NCBI GenBank assembly: GCA_947644475.1
Contig: CANRZQ010000032.1
Location: 1-15,454, forward strand
Origin: an uncultured Muribaculaceae bacterium
Lineage (GTDB): Bacteria > Bacteroidota > Bacteroidia > Bacteroidales > Muribaculaceae
DNA length: 15,454 nt
Direction: 5' to 3'
Of this stretch, positions 6,963-13,659 are shown piece by piece; positions within the stretch are counted from its first letter, which is position 1; each line of letters begins with the position of its first letter. The position numbers were made by a program, and so were the translations under genes. Under the pieces are notes generated by a model. That model saw only the letters and a list, made by a program, of their open reading frames with translations, made no database searches and had not been told where the DNA came from.

Positions 6963-6992
6963 TTGGATTTCGGGATATTTTTCTTAAATTTG
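6963..6992 (+). promoter_or_regulatory. Promoter of the ileS operon
   Basis: TTG (6963-6965, within TTTTGG), 19 bases, then TAAATTTG (6985-6992) fully match the Bacteroidota consensus. The predicted start is near 6997, leaving a leader of about 25 bases before the ATG at 7023. No T-box or other tRNA-sensing leader fits in that space. Confidence 0.65.
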
Positions 6993-7004
6993 CCGCGCAA
7001 ATTT
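6986..7004. repeat. Palindrome over the ileS -7 element
   Basis: AAATTTGC (6986-6993), CGC, GCAAATTT (6997-7004) is a perfect inverted repeat with 8-base arms and a 3-base centre. Its left arm is most of the -7 element and its right arm begins at the likely start point, so it would act on DNA (a candidate repressor site) rather than as an RNA hairpin. Confidence 0.5.
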
Positions 7005-7022
7005 TATATGTAATTAACAGAC

Positions 7023-10000
7023 ATGAAAAAATTCCCCGAATATACCTCTTTGAATCTTTCAGATGTAAATAAAGAGATCCTCGAGCAATGGAATTCCGCT
7101 CATCTTTTTGAACAGAGCATGGCGGTGCGAGAAGGCTCTCCCTCGTTTGTGTTTTATGAGGGGCCGCCCTCGGCCAACGGTAAGCCGGGCATCCACCATG
7201 TGATGGCGCGCACTATCAAGGATATTTTCTGCCGTTACAAGACGATGAAAGGTTTCCATGTAAAGCGCAAGGCCGGATGGGATACCCACGGGCTTCCTGT
7301 TGAACTTGGCGTTGAGAAATCTCTCGGAATCACAAAAGAGGATATCGGGACAGACAAGATTTCTGTCGATGAGTATAATGCGGCTTGCCGCAGCGAGGTG
7401 ATGAAATATACCCGCGAGTGGACGTCGCTTACCAATATGATGGGCTACTGGGTTGACCTCGACAATCCATATATCACTTATGACAACCGCTATATCGAAT
7501 CGGTGTGGTGGCTTCTTGCCCAACTTTACAAAAAAGGATATTTATATAAAGGATATACGATTCAGCCTTACTCGCCGGCTGCCGGAACGGGTTTGAGTTC
7601 GCATGAATTGAACCAGCCCGGTTGCTACCGCGATGTAAAAGACACGACATGTATCGCTGAATTTCTCGTTAAAGAGCCTACTGAGGCGATGAAAGGGTGG
7701 GGAACCCCTTGTTTCCTGGCCTGGACCACAACGCCCTGGACGCTTCCGTCGAACACTGCGCTTGCAGTAGGTCCTGAAATCGAATATTCAATCGTGCGCA
7801 CATACAATCCGTACTCGGGCCAGCCGGTAACGGTTGTAATTGCCACGGCTCTTCTTAAATCTGTCCTCGACGCCAAGGGCGAGAATACGCCGCTCGACGC
7901 TTATGAGAAAGGCAAAAAGCCTGTGCCCTGGCAAGTGGTGGCTACTGCCTCCGGCAACGAACTTGTCGGAATACATTATGAGCAACTGATGCCGTGGGTA
8001 AACCCGGGCGAGGGCGCTTTCCGGGTAATCCCCGGCGACTATGTCTCGACTGAGGATGGTACGGGTATTGTTCACATCGCCGGTACGTTCGGTGCTGATG
8101 ACCAACGTGTGTCGAAACAGGCCGGTGTGCCCCCCTTGCATATGTACGACCGCGACGGCAACCTCCGTCCTATGGTCGATCCCCAGGGCCGTTTCTACCG
8201 CATCGAGGATCTCGACCCCGCGTTTGTCGAGAAGATGGTCGATGTCGACGCTTATGGCCCGTGGGCGGGAAAATATGTTAAAAACGCTTTCAATCCCGAC
8301 GCTGCGGAAGACACGGAGACCCTCGATGTTGAAATATGCATGTGGCTCAAACAACTCGACCGTGTGTTCAAGATAGAAAAGCACGTCCACAGTTATCCCC
8401 ACTGCTGGAGAACCGACAAGCCTGTGCTCTATTATCCGCTCGACTCATGGTTTATCCGCACCACAGCGGCCCGTGAGCGTCTGATGGAACTTAACGAGCA
8501 GATTAAATGGAAGCCCGCCTCGACAGGCTCGGGACGTTTCGGAAAATGGCTTGAAAACCTTCAAGACTGGAACCTGAGCCGCTCCCGCTACTGGGGCACG
8601 CCCCTTCCGATCTGGCGTACTGCCGACGGAAAGGAAGAACTGTGCATTGATTCTGTGGAAATGCTCTATAATGAAATAGAGAAATCTGTTGCGGCCGGAT
8701 TCATGAAAGAGAATCCTTTCAAGGCTGCCGGCTTTGTTCCCGGTGACTATTCCAAGGATAATTATGAACTGATTGACCTTCACCGCCCCTATGTCGACGA
8801 TATAATCCTCGTGTCGGAATCCGGACGTGAGATGCGCCGTGAACTCGATCTTATCGACGTGTGGTTCGATTCCGGTTCGATGCCTTACGCCCAGATTCAC
8901 TATCCTTTTGAGAATAAGGAAGGACTGGATTCAGGCGAACTGTATCCTGCCGATTTCATTGCTGAGGGTGTCGACCAGACCCGCGGATGGTTCTTTACGC
9001 TCCACGCCATAGCCGGCATGGTCTTTGACAAGATTTCTTACAAGGCCGTGATCTCAAACGGTCTCGTCCTTGATAAGGATGGCAATAAAATGTCGAAGCG
9101 TCTTGGCAATGCCGTAGACCCGTTTGTCACTCTTGAAAAATACGGATCCGACCCTGTGCGCTGGTATATGATTGAGAATTCCGCTCCCTGGGATAATCTC
9201 AAATTCAACATCGACGACGTGCAAAAAGTGGTGCGCAAGATGTTCGGAACACTTTACAATACATATATGTTCCTCGCTCGCTATGCCAATGTCGACGGCT
9301 TCGACCCTGCGGCTCCGCAAACTCCCGTGGCCGAGCGTCCGGAAATCGACCGTTGGATCATATCCGCGCTTAACTCGCTTGTGGCAAAAGTCGATGAGGC
9401 TCTCGCCGATTACGAGCCCACCCGTGCGGCACGTGCCATTAACGAGTTTGTCAACGACGACCTCTCCAACTGGTATGTCCGCCTCAACCGCAAACGCTTC
9501 TGGGGTGGCGGCCTCACCGAAGATAAGCTGATGGCATATCAGACCCTTTACACATGTCTGGAAACAATCGCGCTGCTCATCGCTCCGATAGCGCCTTTCT
9601 ATGCCGACAGGCTGTATCGTGACCTTAAAGCCACGGATAATGCTCCTGAATCAGTGCATCTTTCGTTCTTCCCGAAATCGGACGCGTCTCTTATCGACAA
9701 AGACCTTGAAGAACGCATGTCGGTGGCTCAGCGCGTGACATCGCTTGTCAACTCACTTCGCCGTGAGTCGAACATACGTGTGCGCCAGCCGCTTCAGCAG
9801 GTGCTTGTGCCGGTTGTCGACGACCGTCAGCGGTCCGATCTTGAATCGATGAGCAAACTTATCCTTACCGAGGTCAACGTAAAAGAACTGCGTCTTGTCG
9901 GTTCGGATGAAGACAGCATCCTCGTTAAACGCGTCAAGCCCGATTTCAAGAAACTGGGTCCGAAATTCGGCAAGCAGATGAAGGCTGTGGCAAAGGCCGT

Positions 10001-10448
10001 CCAGGCTTTGACACAGCAGCAGATAGCCTCGCTTGAAAAGGACGGTAAAGTCACATTCGTTCTCGAAGACGGCGCGGATGCGACAGTCGACCTTGCCGAT
10101 GTGGAGGTTATTTCTGAAGATATTCCCGGCTGGCTCGTGGCAAATGAAGGCAACATCACTGTTGCCCTCGACATCACAATCACGCCGGAATTGCGTCGTG
10201 AAGGCATTGCCCGTGAGATAGTTAACCGTATTCAAAACATCCGCAAGGATCGAGATTACGAGATAACCGACCGCATACGCCTTGTTTTTGATGCAGACGG
10301 GCAAACTCTTGAAGCGGTTGAAGCGTTTAAGGATTACATAGGGGAGCAAGTTCTTGCCCTGTCGATTGAAATTGGAGAGGCCGGCTCCGACGCCGAAGTG
10401 CTCACGATCGACGACATAACCCTTCCCGTGTGTGTCAACAAGGCATAA
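7023..10448 (+). CDS. ileS: Isoleucyl-tRNA synthetase, type 2 (IleRS2)
   Basis: The 1141-residue class I enzyme charges tRNA-Ile with isoleucine in the cytoplasm. In order: catalytic fold with ANGKPGIHHVMARTIKD at about 51-67, where canonical enzymes have HIGH and this one has G56-I57-H58-H59; CP1 editing domain (about 190-420) with WTTTPWTLPSN (T235-T237, N244) and GTGIVHIAGTFGADD (H351, D360); WFDSG and EGVDQTRGWF segments; KMSKR at 689-693; anticodon-binding domain (about 780-930); and a C-terminal DUF5915-like region (about 930-1141). The length and motifs fit the eukaryote-like type 2 enzymes of Bacteroidota, which resist mupirocin. It is the first gene of a tight operon, with its own promoter. 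The ATG at 7023 gives MKKFPEYTSLNL, a normal family start. One oddity is G354 where the editing site usually has proline. Confidence 0.98.
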   Translation: MKKFPEYTSLNLSDVNKEILEQWNSAHLFEQSMAVREGSPSFVFYEGPPSANGKPGIHHVMARTIKDIFCRYKTMKGFHVKRKAGWDTHGLPVELGVEKSLGITKEDIGTDKISVDEYNAACRSEVMKYTREWTSLTNMMGYWVDLDNPYITYDNRYIESVWWLLAQLYKKGYLYKGYTIQPYSPAAGTGLSSHELNQPGCYRDVKDTTCIAEFLVKEPTEAMKGWGTPCFLAWTTTPWTLPSNTALAVGPEIEYSIVRTYNPYSGQPVTVVIATALLKSVLDAKGENTPLDAYEKGKKPVPWQVVATASGNELVGIHYEQLMPWVNPGEGAFRVIPGDYVSTEDGTGIVHIAGTFGADDQRVSKQAGVPPLHMYDRDGNLRPMVDPQGRFYRIEDLDPAFVEKMVDVDAYGPWAGKYVKNAFNPDAAEDTETLDVEICMWLKQLDRVFKIEKHVHSYPHCWRTDKPVLYYPLDSWFIRTTAARERLMELNEQIKWKPASTGSGRFGKWLENLQDWNLSRSRYWGTPLPIWRTADGKEELCIDSVEMLYNEIEKSVAAGFMKENPFKAAGFVPGDYSKDNYELIDLHRPYVDDIILVSESGREMRRELDLIDVWFDSGSMPYAQIHYPFENKEGLDSGELYPADFIAEGVDQTRGWFFTLHAIAGMVFDKISYKAVISNGLVLDKDGNKMSKRLGNAVDPFVTLEKYGSDPVRWYMIENSAPWDNLKFNIDDVQKVVRKMFGTLYNTYMFLARYANVDGFDPAAPQTPVAERPEIDRWIISALNSLVAKVDEALADYEPTRAARAINEFVNDDLSNWYVRLNRKRFWGGGLTEDKLMAYQTLYTCLETIALLIAPIAPFYADRLYRDLKATDNAPESVHLSFFPKSDASLIDKDLEERMSVAQRVTSLVNSLRRESNIRVRQPLQQVLVPVVDDRQRSDLESMSKLILTEVNVKELRLVGSDEDSILVKRVKPDFKKLGPKFGKQMKAVAKAVQALTQQQIASLEKDGKVTFVLEDGADATVDLADVEVISEDIPGWLVANEGNITVALDITITPELRREGIAREIVNRIQNIRKDRDYEITDRIRLVFDADGQTLEAVEAFKDYIGEQVLALSIEIGEAGSDAEVLTIDDITLPVCVNKA

Positions 10449-10473
10449 ATCCACGTTTTAACAAATTAATCTC

Positions 10474-10851
10474 ATGGCCGAAAAAACTCGTTATTCCGAT
10501 GAGGAACTTCAAGAATTCAAAGAACTGATTCTTGCCAAACTTGAAAAAGCGCAGAAAGAATACGAATCCCTGCGAGAATCCGTAATGAACGGAGAAGACA
10601 ATGGCGTAGCCGACACATCGCCTACATTCAAGGCACTTGAAGAAGGCGCCGATACTCTCGAAAAGGAGCATATGGCCCGTATGGCTGAGCGGCAGCGTCA
10701 ATTTATACGTCATTTGCAGGCGGCACTTGTACGCATCGAGAACAAGACCTATGGCATATGCCGCGTTACCGGACAACTGATACCCAAGGAACGTTTGCGC
10801 GCTGTGCCTCATGCCACTCTTGTAATCGATGCCAAAAATCAAAAAAAGTAA
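10474..10851 (+). CDS. TraR/DksA-family protein with degenerate zinc finger
   Basis: The 125-residue protein has a long charged helical N-terminal half (about 8-90, a probable coiled coil), then the C-terminal block YGICRVTGQLIPKERLRAVP, which aligns with the DksA zinc-finger region (YGxCxxCGxxIxxxRLxAxP). DksA proteins bind RNA polymerase in the secondary channel and modify initiation, often with ppGpp. Only one of the four zinc cysteines remains (C96), so the finger probably folds without metal. The acidic residues of the coiled-coil tip do not match the DPADRA pattern of E. coli DksA either. It lies 25 bases after ileS and overlaps lspA by 23 bases. The family is clear. The exact role in transcription is inferred. 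Confidence 0.88.
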   Translation: MAEKTRYSDEELQEFKELILAKLEKAQKEYESLRESVMNGEDNGVADTSPTFKALEEGADTLEKEHMARMAERQRQFIRHLQAALVRIENKTYGICRVTGQLIPKERLRAVPHATLVIDAKNQKK

Positions 10852-11593
10852 CATTTTGACTCAGGAATCCGAAAATAATTCATCACTCGAAGGCAGAGAG
10901 CCGGTATTGGCCGGCGACTCTGCCCCGATTGTATATTCATCCGGCAATCATCGCGGACTCATTGCCACCTTGATAATAATAGCGGTAATTATAATCGACC
11001 AGGCTATAAAAATATGGGTGAAGACCGATTTTTACTGGGGGGAAGATAAGGAAATCTTTTCCTTCTTCCATCTTCGTTTTGTCCAGAACCCGGGCATGGC
11101 TTTCGGCTGGCAACTTGGAAGCAAACTTTTCCTTACCATTTTCAGAATAATTGCTGTTGGCGCTATAATTTGGTATATATCGCGTATCCGCAACATACGC
11201 CGGCTGCCAATCGGATATTTGATTTGCTTCTCGTTGATATGCGCCGGGGCCGCGGGAAATATATTCGACTGCGTGTTCTATGGCGAGATATTCAATAATC
11301 CATATCCTCCCGAGGTGGCGCAGTTTGTGCCGTGGGGGCAAGGCTATGCTCCAATCTTCGAGGGGATGGTGGTGGACATGTTCTATTTCCCGTTATTCTC
11401 GTTTACATGGCCGTCATGGGTGCCTGTGCTCGGCGGGTCGGTCTTTTCATTTTTCGACCCTGTGTTTAATTTCGCCGATGCGGCCATTTCGGTCGGCATG
11501 ATAGCATTGATTATTTTCTATCACCGTTACTTGCTCGTTCTCAATGAGAAAGGAATGGATGAAATAGAGAACGAAAAGAAAAAGCAGGGATGA
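10829..11593 (+). CDS. lspA: Lipoprotein signal peptidase (SPase II)
   Basis: This inner-membrane aspartyl protease cleaves the signal peptide of diacylglyceryl-prolipoproteins. Hydrophobic segments are seen at about 44-62, 100-116, 128-146 and 218-236. The conserved IDQAIKIWVK (D57), VQNPGMAFG (N87), GAAGNIFD (catalytic D147) and FNFADAAISVG (catalytic D217) are all present. The roughly 60 residues between the catalytic aspartates include GMVVDMFYFPLF, an insertion I recall from Bacteroidota LspA. The protein is long (254 residues against about 160-210), mainly because about 43 polar residues precede the first helix. No other ATG lies before that helix, so the ATG at 10829, inside the DksA-like gene, appears real. 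It sits downstream of ileS as in many bacteria, and its stop overlaps the next gene, which itself encodes a lipoprotein. Confidence 0.96.
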   Translation: MPKIKKSNILTQESENNSSLEGREPVLAGDSAPIVYSSGNHRGLIATLIIIAVIIIDQAIKIWVKTDFYWGEDKEIFSFFHLRFVQNPGMAFGWQLGSKLFLTIFRIIAVGAIIWYISRIRNIRRLPIGYLICFSLICAGAAGNIFDCVFYGEIFNNPYPPEVAQFVPWGQGYAPIFEGMVVDMFYFPLFSFTWPSWVPVLGGSVFSFFDPVFNFADAAISVGMIALIIFYHRYLLVLNEKGMDEIENEKKKQG

Positions 11594-12390
11594 TGAGAAA
11601 AATGCCGGCCTTGTTTTTATTTGCGCTCGTGGCGGCGGTTGGGTGCAACCGTGTCCCGGGGCATGTCATATCTCCCGATGATATGGCGGAAATTATGGCC
11701 GATCTCAACACCGCCGAGGCTGTGGCAGAGACGAATCATGCGATGTTTCCCAACGACTCCACCAGAAGGGTGCTTCGCCGTTCGGTATATATTGCCCATG
11801 GAATATCTGAGGCGGAATTTGATACATCGATGATGTGGTACGGGCGCAATATCGACAAATATATAGAAATGTGCGAACGCACAATCGATATACTCGAAGC
11901 GCGTCAGAAAAAACTTGGCACGCAGATGTCAGACCGCATGGGCATGTCTGTGTCGGGCGACTCTGTCGACGTATGGCAATCGTCACATTATCTGAATCTG
12001 AACAACCGTCTGCCATCCGGCATAATATATTTCTCGCTTTCAGCCGACGATAACTGGCGTCCGGGTGATTACTATACCTGGCGCATGAAGATGATAAACG
12101 GCGAGCCGTCGACCCAATGGGGATTTATCGCTGAATATGACGACGGAACGGTGGAAACTTTGAATCTTACAACCACGGGGCGTTTGTGGACAGAGGCGTC
12201 TTTCATGTCAGACTCTGCCAAGACGATGAAAGAATTACGCGGCTATGTCGACGTTGGCGACCAGACAGGCTTGTATGTCGACAGCATTACACTTGTGAGA
12301 AAACGTGTCGACCCCGAGAAATATCCGCAGCGCTACCGTCAGCGCAGATTCAAGTCGGCTGAGGGCGGCCAGATTATTGGCACCAGATGA
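11590..12390 (+). CDS. DUF4296-domain lipoprotein
   Basis: The 266-residue protein has a lipoprotein signal peptide (MMRKMPALFLFALVAAVGC) with the acylated cysteine at C19 in an AVGC lipobox. The N-terminal half (about 27-110) carries ISPDDMAEIMADLNTAEAVAE, typical of DUF4296 proteins in Bacteroidota. Residues about 125-255 look like a beta-rich domain (IIYFSLSADDNWRPGDYYTWRMKM, GLYVDSITLVRKR). The function is unknown. It would be matured by the LspA encoded directly upstream, with which it shares an ATGA overlap. A second ATG at 11593 is equally possible. It also overlaps the next gene by ATGA, so the three genes are probably translationally coupled. Confidence 0.85.
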   Translation: MMRKMPALFLFALVAAVGCNRVPGHVISPDDMAEIMADLNTAEAVAETNHAMFPNDSTRRVLRRSVYIAHGISEAEFDTSMMWYGRNIDKYIEMCERTIDILEARQKKLGTQMSDRMGMSVSGDSVDVWQSSHYLNLNNRLPSGIIYFSLSADDNWRPGDYYTWRMKMINGEPSTQWGFIAEYDDGTVETLNLTTTGRLWTEASFMSDSAKTMKELRGYVDVGDQTGLYVDSITLVRKRVDPEKYPQRYRQRRFKSAEGGQIIGTR

Positions 12391-12581
12391 TTATCCGCAT
12401 ACTCGCTCATAAGATTGTATTTGAAGGCCGGGAATATCCTCTTTCCCTGCTGGAAATATCCGAGGACAGGAGCCGCATTTCAATCACACCTTTTGCCGGG
12501 GAAACACACTCCACTGTGTTTGTTGATGGCAAAGTGGAAGTGATTTGGACTGATGAGGGTTACACATATCGCCGCATATGA
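12387..12581 (+). CDS. Small conserved-looking protein, function unknown
   Basis: A 64-residue protein starts at an ATG that overlaps the DUF4296 gene stop (ATGA). The sequence alternates short beta-like strands (IIRILAHKIVFEG, SRISITPFAG, STVFVDGKVEVIW, GYTYRRI) and has no signal peptide, membrane helix or metal-binding pattern. The tight overlap and normal composition argue for a real gene. I do not recognise the family. It is the last gene of the ileS-lspA block, 42 bases before the S1-domain gene. Confidence 0.7.
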   Translation: MIIRILAHKIVFEGREYPLSLLEISEDRSRISITPFAGETHSTVFVDGKVEVIWTDEGYTYRRI

Positions 12582-12623
12582 GTTGCCTTACAATATTTGT
12601 TTTATTAATTAAAAGAATTTCAC

Positions 12624-13463
12624 ATGATCAAAATTGGAGAATACAATAAATTAAAAGTGGTGCGTCCGGTCGATTTCGGCGTATATCTTGATGGCGGAGA
12701 TGCCGGAGAAATCCTTATGCCCGCCAAGTATATATCTTCACCCCTAAGCCCCGGCGACGAGGTCGATGTATTTGTTTACACCGATTCCGAGGACCGTCTG
12801 GTGGCCACTACCGAGCGGCCTTTTGCCCGCGTCGGAGAGTTTGCGTTTTTGCAGGTTTTGCAAGTGAACAGGGTAGGGGCTTTCCTCGACTGGGGCCTGC
12901 CTGCCAAGAATCTGCTTGTGCCGTTTGCCGAGCAAAAGGCAAAGATGCGCCCCGGAGGCATATATCTTGTATACGTTTACTTAGACCATACTACCAAAAG
13001 GGTTGTCGCTTCATCCAAGATAGAAAAATATATCGGAAATGTAGTGCCCCGATACAATCCCGGCGATAAGGTGTCGGCTCTTGTGTATCAGCATACGCCC
13101 ATCGGATACAGGTGTATTGTCGACAACTTGCATTATGGCATGATTTATGAAAATGAGATTTTCCGTCCGATTGAGGTGGAGAATACCATTGAGGTATATG
13201 TGCGGCAGGTGCGCGAAGATGGAAAAATCGACCTGTCCCTGGGCGACAAGGCGTCGGTGCGCACAGATTCTTTGTCGGAGCGAATCTATATGGCGGCTGT
13301 TGATGCCGGCGGCCGGTTGCCAATGTCCGACAAATCATCGCCTGAGGAAATCCGCGAGCGCTTCCAGTGCTCAAAACGCGATTTCAAACAAGCGATAGGG
13401 CATCTGTTCCGCGATCGCCGTATACTCCTTGGCGAAGGTGAAATAATTGTTCCCGGCAATTAG
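12624..13463 (+). CDS. CvfB/YitL-like S1-domain RNA-binding protein
   Basis: The 279-residue protein starts with a divergent S1-like domain (about 1-65, GEYNKLKVVRPVDFGVYLDGGDAGEILMPAKYI), continues with a canonical S1-like repeat (about 70-130, LQVLQVNRVGAFLDWGLPAKNLLVPFAEQ) and a third (about 145-212, ending VRQVREDGKIDLSLG), and ends in a small winged-helix domain (about 225-279, SPEEIRERFQCSKRDFKQAIGHLFRDRRI). This order is that of CvfB (YitL in Bacillus), which binds RNA and affects post-transcriptional regulation, including virulence genes in Staphylococcus. The RNA targets here are unknown. A near-match to the -7 element (AATATTTG, 12593-12600) lies upstream, so it may have its own promoter or be read from the preceding operon. 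Confidence 0.9.
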   Translation: MIKIGEYNKLKVVRPVDFGVYLDGGDAGEILMPAKYISSPLSPGDEVDVFVYTDSEDRLVATTERPFARVGEFAFLQVLQVNRVGAFLDWGLPAKNLLVPFAEQKAKMRPGGIYLVYVYLDHTTKRVVASSKIEKYIGNVVPRYNPGDKVSALVYQHTPIGYRCIVDNLHYGMIYENEIFRPIEVENTIEVYVRQVREDGKIDLSLGDKASVRTDSLSERIYMAAVDAGGRLPMSDKSSPEEIRERFQCSKRDFKQAIGHLFRDRRILLGEGEIIVPGN

Positions 13464-13499
13464 TCCCATGCGGCGCAAACATGTTTCTTAAAAAAAGTT

Positions 13500-13649
13500 A
13501 ATAGTTTAGAAACTGTAAGGATATATAAACTATTTTAACATTCATATTCGCCATATTAGATGTTATAGTTGTAATTTTGTGAACAGAATCGGGTAACTCT
13601 GCCAAGAACGTCCCGTGAGAGTAATGTCATGAATATATAATACAACTAT
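13500..13649. repeat. Two inverted repeats with four ATAGTT boxes before moxR
   Basis: AATAGTTTA (13500-13508) is the exact reverse complement of TAAACTATT (13526-13534), 17 bases apart. ATAGTTGTA (13565-13573) is the exact reverse complement of TACAACTAT (13641-13649), 67 bases apart. All four arms share the hexamer ATAGTT or its complement, facing each other in pairs. The first pair lies upstream of the expected -33 region; the second starts on the -7 element and ends 10 bases before the moxR start codon. They may be sites for one regulator. Confidence 0.5.
13572..13579 (+). promoter_or_regulatory. Promoter -7 element of the moxR operon
   Basis: TAATTTTG matches TAnnTTTG. A TTCG at 13547-13550 is a weak -33 candidate 21 bases upstream. 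The expected start near 13585 leaves a leader of about 75 bases, the longest in the window. It can form only a weak pairing (ACTCT 13596-13600 with AGAGT 13618-13622). Confidence 0.5.
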
Positions 13650-13659
13650 TTAAATATCT

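Noticed and set aside
9753..10454. 233-codon frame antisense to the 3' end of ileS
   Set aside because: It overlaps fully the conserved C-terminal region of IleRS and shows no family features.
12600..12618. AT-rich near-palindrome TTTTATTAATTAAAAG before the S1-domain gene
   Set aside because: The run is low in complexity and the symmetry is partial; such stretches are common in AT-rich gaps.
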